The translations under genes were made by a program, and so were the position numbers. From positions 1 through 35,942 of the IMG/VR virus record IMGVR_UViG_3300033571_002446: a DNA stretch of 35,942 nt. One strand, given 5' to 3'. The notes under the pieces were generated by a model. That model was given only the letters and a program-made list of their open reading frames with translations. It was not told the DNA's origin and searched no databases. Within the stretch, counting starts at the first letter, position 1. Every line of letters begins with the position of its first letter. Source of the DNA: a virus. Of this stretch, positions 1 to 4,310 are shown piece by piece.

Positions 1-3
1 ATC

Positions 4-228
4 TTAATAATTAATTTGTTCTACTTCGTTAAACTTTACAACTAAATTTATTGGATACCTTTTCTTTAAGGCCTCAAAAATCATCTCGTTGTCGTACTCA
101 TCCTCTCCGTCACGCTCAGCGTTTACCATAGGCATGATAACCTCGTACAACTCATCGTCGTTTAGGTCTGTTAGCAATAAGAAGTCCTCCTCCTCATATG
201 CTGTTGTGTTTATATTAATTAATCTCAT
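4..228 (-). CDS. Small acidic phage protein, unknown function
   Basis: Predicted 74-aa protein, last visible gene of the leftward operon, complete (ATG at 228, TAA at 4-6). It is rich in Asp and Glu (a DLNDDELYE stretch near residues 20-28), with no membrane segment or cysteine motif. It follows the 112-aa gene after a 4-base gap, so the two are probably co-transcribed and translationally linked. I do not recognise a family. Small acidic early phage proteins sometimes bind host enzymes or mimic DNA, but nothing here shows that. Confidence 0.7.
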   Translation of the reverse strand: MRLININTTAYEEEDFLLLTDLNDDELYEVIMPMVNAERDGEDEYDNEMIFEALKKRYPINLVVKFNEVEQINY

Positions 229-232
229 AATA

Positions 233-571
233 TTATACTTTTAAGTTGATGAAAAACTCATCGTTAAATTTATACTTATCTCCCTTGTAGTTTGGATTGA
301 ATGCTAACACATCGCCTCCCTCTAATCGTAATGCTATGCTCTCCTGCTCTAGCAGGTCGCATATCAATTCAAATTCTACCAACGTGCTACCCTCAGATAC
401 AGAGTTTTCAAACACGGCAACAAATGTTTCCTCTTGCTTGCCTTCAAACCACCCGTACTGAAACGTGTAGGCTATTAATCTAAACCTCTTATGCTCTGCA
501 AAGAAGTCTACTAGTTGCTCTGTGCTTAGGGTATTGTTACCCATGCCTATGTTTACTTGAAATGTATTCAT
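233..571 (-). CDS. Hypothetical early protein, 112 aa
   Basis: Soluble 112-aa protein of unknown function in the leftward operon. It starts at ATG 571 a few bases after the 25-aa mini-gene and ends 4 bases before the next start. Composition is balanced, with a mixed alpha/beta look (alternating hydrophobic strands near residues 1-10, 47-55 and 100-112). No signal peptide, membrane helix or metal motif is visible. Tight spacing supports a real gene; no function can be given from sequence. Confidence 0.7.
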   Translation of the reverse strand: MNTFQVNIGMGNNTLSTEQLVDFFAEHKRFRLIAYTFQYGWFEGKQEETFVAVFENSVSEGSTLVEFELICDLLEQESIALRLEGGDVLAFNPNYKGDKYKFNDEFFINLKV

Positions 572-577
572 AATGTT

Positions 578-655
578 TTAGTTTCTTAATGCTAGTGCTG
601 AGTTCTTTGCACCCTCTATTAGTTCGTACTTAATTCTTTTTAATAATGCTATCAT
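578..655 (-). CDS. Possible 25-aa mini-protein
   Basis: A 26-codon frame beginning MIALLKRIKYELIEGAKNS and ending in TAA. Its ATG overlaps the TGA of the upstream 97-aa gene in the four-base ATGA arrangement typical of translational coupling, and it ends just before the 112-aa gene starts. The peptide could form one amphipathic helix. The overlap and exact fit into the gap argue for a translated frame, but at this length it could be chance. Confidence 0.45.
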   Translation of the reverse strand: MIALLKRIKYELIEGAKNSALALRN

Positions 656-945
656 AATGATTTGTATTTAGTGGTTAGTTCGTTTATCCACGATGAATAA
701 TTAATAATTTCCTGTCTTTTTTCTTTTGTCAATCTCTTGATTCCTTGAAATCTTTTCTGCTCTGCAATCTCTTTTTCTATTGCCATACTTACTACCTTCT
801 TCATTGAAGATTGAAACGGGTATACCTCCCACGTTCTGTTTATGTAGTGGCACTTTGCCTCACATACTAAGGCGTTGTTTCTGTATAACTTAGATACGTG
901 AGTGAATCCACTTCTTGTACTTTTGTACTCGTTTTTAATTTCCAT
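652..945 (-). CDS. Hypothetical early protein, 97 aa, basic
   Basis: Basic 97-aa protein, start ATG 945, two bases after the stop of the 70-aa gene. The N-terminal half looks like beta strands (a YINRTWEVYPFQSSM segment near 34-48); the C-terminal half is a Lys/Arg-rich helix. No recognised catalytic or zinc-binding motif. The charge could suit nucleic-acid binding, but that is only a guess. Its stop overlaps the start of the 25-aa mini-gene. Confidence 0.7.
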   Translation of the reverse strand: MEIKNEYKSTRSGFTHVSKLYRNNALVCEAKCHYINRTWEVYPFQSSMKKVVSMAIEKEIAEQKRFQGIKRLTKEKRQEIINYSSWINELTTKYKSL

Positions 946-947
946 AA

Positions 948-1160
948 TTATAATTTTGATAGTATTAATCTTAAAATTTCTTGCGTATCTCCCAACGCAT
1001 ATTGTAGTTCTGAATCATCCTCTAGTAAGTCATAAGACAATTCATTTTGCTCTAAAAGATACTCAATTCTTTCTTTAAGTTCTTCTCTTGTAACCTCTCC
1101 GTCTAGTTCATCTTGTATTAATGCTGACGCTATTCCTAAGTCTATTCTTGATATGTTCAT
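948..1160 (-). CDS. Hypothetical acidic helical protein, 70 aa
   Basis: Acidic 70-aa protein, probably all helical, with leucine-spaced segments (near ELKERIEYLLEQNEL). It lies between the 52-aa and 97-aa genes with 5-base and 2-base gaps, consistent with one operon. No membrane segment or metal ligands. I do not recognise the family; small helical dimers of this kind are common among early phage proteins. Confidence 0.65.
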   Translation of the reverse strand: MNISRIDLGIASALIQDELDGEVTREELKERIEYLLEQNELSYDLLEDDSELQYALGDTQEILRLILSKL

Positions 1161-1165
1161 AATTT

Positions 1166-1324
1166 CTAATTGTTTTCAATTGTTTTTAAAAATATTTCTG
1201 TGTTCTCTTCAAAAGTTAATAAATTTTGATAGTGTTCTTCAAAACACATCAATTCAAATTCTGAATAATCAGATGAATTAAGCATGTCGCTTACCCAATC
1301 TTCAAAGTAAAATATTTCTTCCAT
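1166..1324 (-). CDS. Hypothetical acidic protein, 52 aa
   Basis: Short frame starting MEEIFYFEDW at base 1324 and ending in TAG at 1166-1168, very rich in Glu and aromatic residues. It fits between the structured gap upstream (1325-1496) and the 70-aa gene, whose ATG follows 5 bases after this stop. Its composition resembles the acidic neighbours. The terminator-like hairpin just upstream suggests expression may depend on read-through or RNA processing. Function unknown. Confidence 0.6.
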   Translation of the reverse strand: MEEIFYFEDWVSDMLNSSDYSEFELMCFEEHYQNLLTFEENTEIFLKTIENN

Positions 1325-1345
1325 AATTTAAAAATTTTAATTGTT

Positions 1346-1372
1346 AAAAAAAATCAAGACTGGTTACCTTGA
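1346..1372 (-). terminator. Weak intrinsic terminator (leftward)
   Basis: Reading leftward, TCAAG and CTTGA (1368-1372 and 1354-1358 on the plus strand) can pair around a 9-base loop and are followed by eight T residues (A run at 1346-1353 on the plus strand). The stem is only 5-6 bp, so termination would be partial at best. It lies 22 bases upstream of the 52-aa gene and could act as an attenuator within the operon. Confidence 0.4.
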
Positions 1373-1496
1373 ATGTATCGTTTTGCAGGTTGAAGCACCT
1401 TTCTCCACACCAAGTCAGTGACTATACAGTGGCTGGTTGTTAACACAATATAAATGTGAAAGAATTTTCTCTACATTGTGTACTAGTATTTTTAAC
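1373..1496 (-). other. Intergenic stretch with pairing potential, function unassigned
   Basis: This gap between the 69-aa and 52-aa genes has no open frame worth calling. On the leftward transcript ACACAAT and ATTGTGT (7 bp) can close a hairpin at about 1441-1480. Further on, GACTTGGT can pair with ACCAGTC (one bulge) around an internal AGGT/ACCT hairpin. GC is higher here than around it. No CUGANGA core is present, so it is not a third hammerhead. A regulatory RNA or mRNA-processing element is possible. Confidence 0.35.
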
Positions 1497-1706
1497 CTAA
1501 TCTTTTCCGTTAGGGTTATCTTCATAAAACCCAACGACTGCGTCGTCGTTAGGCGTAATTTTTTCTTCGTTAATAAAATCCAGTATGTTTTGAATGTCCG
1601 CTGAATGTAACGTTTTGTTACCTATCTTACAACTAAACATTTGTTTTTTAAAATCCTTTACCGCTGTAGGTATGCTGTATACCTCTATTGTATATCTTTC
1701 TTCCAT
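1497..1706 (-). CDS. Hypothetical early protein, 69 aa
   Basis: Soluble 69-aa protein starting MEERYTIEVYSIPTAVKDF at base 1706, one base after the stop of the 23-aa membrane peptide. It looks like a small alpha/beta protein (strand 4-11, then an ADIQNILDFINEEK helix near 46-59). It is followed by the 170-base structured gap, so it may be the last gene of a processed sub-transcript. No recognised family. Confidence 0.65.
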   Translation of the reverse strand: MEERYTIEVYSIPTAVKDFKKQMFSCKIGNKTLHSADIQNILDFINEEKITPNDDAVVGFYEDNPNGKD

Positions 1707-1707
1707 G

Positions 1708-1779
1708 TTAGTCCATATAATTTATAATTAATATCATTGCCACTACTATTACTGCACCTGCTATAAAACCTACTACCAT
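1708..1779 (-). CDS. Tiny membrane peptide, 23 aa
   Basis: A 24-codon frame beginning MVVGFIAGAVIVVAMILII and ending NYMD: one hydrophobic helix with a short polar tail. Its ATG overlaps the end of the 27-aa peptide and its stop precedes the 69-aa start by one base. Precise packing with its neighbours and the uniform hydrophobicity make translation plausible. The role is unknown; such phage peptides can disturb host membrane proteins. Confidence 0.45.
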   Translation of the reverse strand: MVVGFIAGAVIVVAMILIINYMD

Positions 1780-1856
1780 ATCAATGCAAATAAAATAATT
1801 ACTACCCACCATATTGTCATTATAACGATGTCTGAAAATGTTACCTTTGTTTCCAT
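1773..1856 (-). CDS. Tiny membrane peptide, 27 aa
   Basis: A 28-codon frame with a short charged start (METKVTFSD) followed by one hydrophobic, Trp-rich helix. It overlaps the 49-aa gene by 16 bases at its start and the 23-aa gene by 7 bases at its end, both in different frames. Overlap on both sides suggests translational coupling of three small membrane proteins. Confidence 0.45.
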   Translation of the reverse strand: METKVTFSDIVIMTIWWVVIILFALIW

Positions 1857-1990
1857 GAATTTTGTTGTTTAATTAATAAAATAATAATTGAAGGTATCGC
1901 TATTAATTCTGCGACACCCAACACATAAATGTTTGTCGTTGCTATTGCTACAAATACTAATAGCAACGAAATTGATAATAATAATTTCAT
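1841..1990 (-). CDS. Small membrane protein, 49 aa
   Basis: A 49-aa frame starting MKLLLSISLLLVFVAIATTN, with a second hydrophobic segment at about residues 21-40 and a polar basic tail. Two membrane helices in a hairpin are likely, or a signal-like first helix. It is the first of three overlapping tiny membrane genes, 11 bases after the stop of the 80-aa gene. Function unknown; membrane insertion is the only supportable statement. Confidence 0.5.
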   Translation of the reverse strand: MKLLLSISLLLVFVAIATTNIYVLGVAELIAIPSIIILLIKQQNSWKQR

Positions 1991-2001
1991 AATAAATAAA
2001 T

Positions 2002-2244
2002 TTAGTCAATTAAACAAGTTCCGCTAAAGTCAACGTCTAAGTCTTTATATTTTTTATCTAAATACTTAAACAAACTATCTTTACTTCTGAATCTTTTCAC
2101 TTGCTCTCTATCAGACCATGCGTTTTGATACGTGTATTCTCTTAATATCGCAACGTAACCACCTTTGAAAAGTTTACCTTCACTTGCTACAGATAAAGTG
2201 TTGTCTGTTAACACGTTTTCTTTTAAAATAAATTGTAATGCCAT
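2002..2244 (-). CDS. Hypothetical early protein, 80 aa
   Basis: 80-aa basic protein starting MALQFILKENVLTDNTLSV at base 2244. It is the first gene after the type I hammerhead ribozyme: predicted self-cleavage would leave a 5'-hydroxyl leader of about 23 bases before its ATG. The protein looks alpha/beta with a charged middle (WSDREQVKRFRSKDSLFKYL). No catalytic motif or family is recognised. Confidence 0.7.
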   Translation of the reverse strand: MALQFILKENVLTDNTLSVASEGKLFKGGYVAILREYTYQNAWSDREQVKRFRSKDSLFKYLDKKYKDLDVDFSGTCLID

Positions 2245-2261
2245 AATAAATAAATTTAATT

Positions 2262-2312
2262 GGTTAAGACGGGCAATGCCCGTTTCGACTATCTAAGTCT
2301 CGTCAGTTAACC
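2262..2312 (-). ncRNA. Hammerhead ribozyme, type I
   Basis: Read leftward, every core element of a hammerhead ribozyme is present in order: stem I 5' strand GGTTAA (2307-2312), CTGACGA (2300-2306), stem II GACT/AGTC around TAGAT, GAAA (2283-2286), stem III CGGGC/GCCCG around ATT, cleavage triplet GTC (2268-2270), and stem I 3' strand TTAACC (2262-2267). All helices are perfect Watson-Crick (6, 4 and 5 bp), and A15.1-U16.1 adds one more pair. Predicted cut: between plus-strand positions 2268 and 2267. Stems II and III are closed, so this is the type I permutation. Stem I contains the TAA of the upstream 87-aa gene. Confidence 0.92.
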
Positions 2313-2570
2313 TATATGCTCGTTTCCGTCTTCATCGTAATACTCGTCTTCATCTTCAACATCCCATTCTGTGTAGTAGTACTCTTCTAAATCATAAGCC
2401 TCTTTTAATATAAAATCATCGGATAAATCTTTTGTTTTATCCACGTCTCTATCTCTTAGCCATTTTATTAATTGAGACTCTTCTGAGAAGTATAATTCTC
2501 CGTCATTAACGCAGTAACCTTCGTTCATTCCTTTGCCCGTTGCTGAACATTTTCTTGCAAATTTTTCCAT
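2307..2570 (-). CDS. Hypothetical protein with Cys-rich start and acidic tail, 87 aa
   Basis: 87-aa protein starting MEKFARKCSATGKGMNEGYC. Cysteines at positions 8 and 20 and a strongly acidic, Tyr-rich C-terminus (EEYYYTEWDVEDEDEYYDED region) stand out. I believe proteins with this FARKCSxTGxGMNEG opening recur as uncharacterised proteins in Bacteroidota and their phages, but this is from memory. Its ATG lies one base after the 51-aa gene. Its stop codon sits inside stem I of the type I ribozyme, so translation of its end could affect RNA folding. Confidence 0.75.
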   Translation of the reverse strand: MEKFARKCSATGKGMNEGYCVNDGELYFSEESQLIKWLRDRDVDKTKDLSDDFILKEAYDLEEYYYTEWDVEDEDEYYDEDGNEHIG

Positions 2571-2571
2571 G

Positions 2572-2727
2572 TTAATAGTTATTTAATATTTCCCAAAAAT
2601 TACCTAATTCTTCTCCATGCTCTTTTCTAATAGCAACGTATTCTAATTTTCTTTTTTCTAATTCTTCAGGTGTTCCAATCCAAGTATTAAACGCTAATAC
2701 TTCTGCTTGTTGCTCAATTGTTTTCAT
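2572..2727 (-). CDS. Hypothetical protein, 51 aa, first gene after leader ribozyme
   Basis: A 52-codon frame starting MKTIEQQAEVLAFNTWIGT at base 2727 and ending one base before the 87-aa gene. It is helical and charged with no membrane segment. It is the promoter-proximal gene of the leftward operon; predicted cleavage of the type III hammerhead would place the mRNA 5' end about 60 bases upstream of this ATG. Function unknown. Confidence 0.6.
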   Translation of the reverse strand: MKTIEQQAEVLAFNTWIGTPEELEKRKLEYVAIRKEHGEELGNFWEILNNY

Positions 2728-2740
2728 AATAAATATTTTT

Positions 2741-2793
2741 AACGTTTCGTCGTTCTGCGACTCATCAGCATGGATAACACATCCATGTACGTC
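2741..2793 (-). ncRNA. Hammerhead ribozyme, type III
   Basis: Read leftward: stem III 5' strand GACG ending in triplet GTA (2788-2790), stem I CATGGAT/ATCCATG (7 bp) around GTGTT, core CTGATGA (2762-2768), stem II GTCG/CGAC around CAGAA, GAAA (2745-2748), and stem III 3' strand CGTT (2741-2744). Stems I and II are closed, giving the type III permutation. Predicted cut: between plus-strand positions 2788 and 2787. Stem III is short (three Watson-Crick pairs plus G-U, besides A15.1-U16.1), which may slow the reaction. GTA fits the NUH rule. It lies in the leader, 14 bases before the 51-aa gene. Confidence 0.9.
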
Positions 2794-2967
2794 TTTTTCT
2801 TCCTAGCCCAATACTCACACATTGAAGACCAACAAGTAACGCTTTTAATCGCCTCGTTCCGCGCTACTAATCTATGTTGATTTTCACGGGTATAATTGCG
2901 GGACTCGACACCCTGACTGCTATACCTCAGCCCTTTTATAGTCTGTTTTTGACTTTGTTGTTATTTG
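2794..2967 (-). other. Untranslated leader of the leftward operon (would be cut off by the ribozyme)
   Basis: About 170 bases between the inferred leftward promoter and the type III hammerhead. GC is visibly higher than in the flanks. GGTATA and TATACC can pair around a GGG/CCC hairpin at 2888-2924. A frame without ATG stays open for 73 codons (2742-2960) and runs into the ribozyme; its only ATG, at 2822, would give a 27-aa Arg/Lys-rich peptide. Either a structured leader RNA or an unusual small gene. Confidence 0.4.
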
Positions 2968-2973
2968 ATGTCG

Positions 2974-3004
2974 CAAAGTAACGACGACTTTTTTTAATAT
3001 GCAA
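2974..3004 (-). promoter_or_regulatory. Leftward promoter of the small-gene operon
   Basis: On the minus strand TTG (3002-3004) is followed after 20 bases by TTACTTTG (2974-2981), one mismatch from the Bacteroidota -7 consensus TAnnTTTG. Spacing matches the known -33/-7 arrangement of these hosts. Placement fits transcription of the leader, ribozyme and small genes. Other promoters further upstream in the repeat region are not excluded. Confidence 0.5.
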
Positions 3005-3231
3005 AATTTTAACAAAACTTTAACACTTGCTATCTTCTCATCTTGTGTACCATACTGCTAAGCGTAACGTGTGACCAACTAATTTACAATACTCGGGTGC
3101 TTACTTCAATACATTCACTCATTATTGTTAGTGTATATGTATGTCTGTTATTTTGTTGTCATGATATTAAAGAACGTTGTTTCATTTTGACAGGACAAAC
3201 TTACAACATGTTTTTCAGTTACACAAATAAA

Positions 3232-3266
3232 ATCGATGAAATGCAAAAAAAATCGTTGAAATGCAA
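3232..3266 (+). repeat. Two 16-bp direct repeats
   Basis: AATCGATGAAATGCAA and AATCGTTGAAATGCAA occur 18 bases apart with a single mismatch, separated only by A residues. They open the repeat-rich non-coding region and could be protein-binding iterons. Confidence 0.6.
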
Positions 3267-3510
3267 CTTTACTTTAGTTGTACACTTGTGAATAGCAATG
3301 AAATAAGGGATTCTTAAAATCGATAAATATATCAAATGTATCGATAAACGATAAATAAGAGGGTTGTTATTCCTTGTCTCTTTGTTTATCGCAAAGATTT
3401 TTTAACCATATCGCATAGTTAACAGGGTTTTATCCCTTTGTCAACCCTTTTAAAATAAGGAATCTTAAAATCATTTCACCAATTATACACGTGTTACTTG
3501 GTAACGCATA

Positions 3511-3573
3511 CAATATAGATTCAGTATATCAATACAATATAGATTCAGTATATTAAGATTCAGTATATCAATA
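3511..3573 (+). repeat. Tandem imperfect repeats with core GATTCAGTATAT
   Basis: The core GATTCAGTATAT starts at 3518, 3542 and 3557. The first two copies share a longer 20-base unit beginning CAATATAGATTCAGTATAT; the third is truncated. AT-rich tandem units of this kind fit iterons or an unwinding element, though no protein partner is visible. Confidence 0.7.
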
Positions 3574-3627
3574 CTAGATTTGATATTTGGTATAACAAAG
3601 GCGTTCACTCGTGGAATAAATGTACCC

Positions 3628-3707
3628 GTGCGTGCGTGCGTGCGTGTATATATAAACCAACTGCATGCGTGTAACGTAATAGCCGTTTGTTGTCGTTTGT
3701 TGTCGGC
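3628..3707 (+). repeat. GTGC run, duplicated CGTTTGTTGT and flanking inverted arms
   Basis: A run of four to five GTGC units (3628-3646) is followed by two adjacent copies of CGTTTGTTGT (3684-3703), bounded by AGCCG and CGGCT that could pair. Tetranucleotide runs like this are prone to slippage. Function unknown. Confidence 0.6.
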
Positions 3708-3831
3708 TACAAAAACGCCAAAAATATGCAGCGAAATTTTGAAATCGATAACCCCCCCTGCAAAAAAAAATCGTTTTCTTTTTCGCATCCGTTTCGTCAA
3801 ACCATTATATAACCCCCAGATTACGCATATC

Positions 3832-3948
3832 TGTGTCGTTTTTTTAATTCTGTGTCGATCCCATGTCGTTTTTTAAAAAGTTTGTCATTGAATTTTCTCT
3901 TTATTTATAAGCCTTCCCAAGGTTTAGTGTCGATATGTCGTTTTTTTA
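3832..3948 (+). repeat. Iterated TGTCGTTTTTT motif
   Basis: TGTCG followed by six or seven T residues occurs at 3834, 3864 and 3936, with shorter TGTCGAT copies between them. The reverse form CGACA recurs at about 4026-4112. The iteration and AT-rich setting suggest binding sites; the binding protein is not known. Confidence 0.55.
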
Positions 3949-4118
3949 CCTACTATTTCAACAAAAAAAATATATAGTATATATATAATTATATATAGTA
4001 GTATATAGGGAAAATATTGACATTTCGACATTTTTAATAAACTTCTCTTTACTGACGTGGCCTAAGGGTATGACAAACTTATTTTTTTATCAGCATTGCC
4101 TCGACACAGCGACATTGT

Positions 4119-4148
4119 TTGAAAATTAAAAATAAATGTGTATATTTG
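4119..4148 (+). promoter_or_regulatory. Promoter of the chaperonin operon
   Basis: TTG (4119-4121), 19 bases, then TATATTTG (4141-4148): a full match to the Bacteroidota TTG/TAnnTTTG promoter. The first ATG of the 43-aa gene lies 20 bases downstream and groEL 162 bases downstream. Confidence 0.75.
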
Positions 4149-4168
4149 CTGAATCAAAATCAAATCAA

Positions 4169-4300
4169 ATGAAAATAGACTTAACATTCGACCCATACAC
4201 ATTGCTAATTGGAATGAACTACTACCCATCAGGTGATGGATACATTTATGACGAGTTCAACATCTTCTTGTTATTCTTTAGGATAAGCATTCAATACTAA
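4169..4300 (+). CDS. Small protein upstream of groEL, 43 aa
   Basis: A 44-codon frame starting MKIDLTFDPYTLLIGMNYY, first gene behind the 4141 promoter and ending 10 bases before groEL. The start (KIDLTFDP) and end (FRISIQY) look like edge strands, with a hydrophobic FLLFF stretch near residues 33-37. It is probably co-transcribed with groEL. I do not recognise a named family. Confidence 0.6.
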   Translation: MKIDLTFDPYTLLIGMNYYPSGDGYIYDEFNIFLLFFRISIQY

Positions 4301-4310
4301 AATCAAATAT

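Larger units (their letters stand above)
3010..4118. other. Non-coding repeat-rich region between divergent units (possible origin)
   Basis: About 1.1 kb with no convincing gene on either strand; the open frames present start at non-ATG codons or are made of repeats. It contains several families of short direct repeats, GTGC microsatellite-like runs, A/T tracts and a TATA-rich stretch at 3969-4009. It separates the leftward small-gene operon from the rightward chaperonin unit. AT-rich iterated DNA between divergent operons is where phage origins are often found, but no replication gene lies in the window to support that. Confidence 0.4.

Noticed and set aside
1373-1496. Third ribozyme of hammerhead, twister or pistol type
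   Set aside because: No hammerhead core exists and I could not fit the twister or pistol consensus; kept only as an unassigned structured gap.
2885-2930. tRNA-like T-arm (GTGTCGAGTCCCGC) on the leftward strand
   Set aside because: The stem pairs only 3 bp around an 8-base loop and no acceptor, D-arm or anticodon arm can be built around it.
3043-3291. Rightward 82-codon open frame
   Set aside because: Starts at TTG, has no promoter or credible leader, and lies over repeat-rich AT DNA with odd composition.
3511-3573. CRISPR-like array
   Set aside because: Repeats are directly adjacent with no spacers of even length and no cas genes nearby.
3483-3876. Overlapping open frames on both strands in the repeat region
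   Set aside because: Their sequences are translations of the tandem repeats (NILNLYC-like units) and lack gene-like context.
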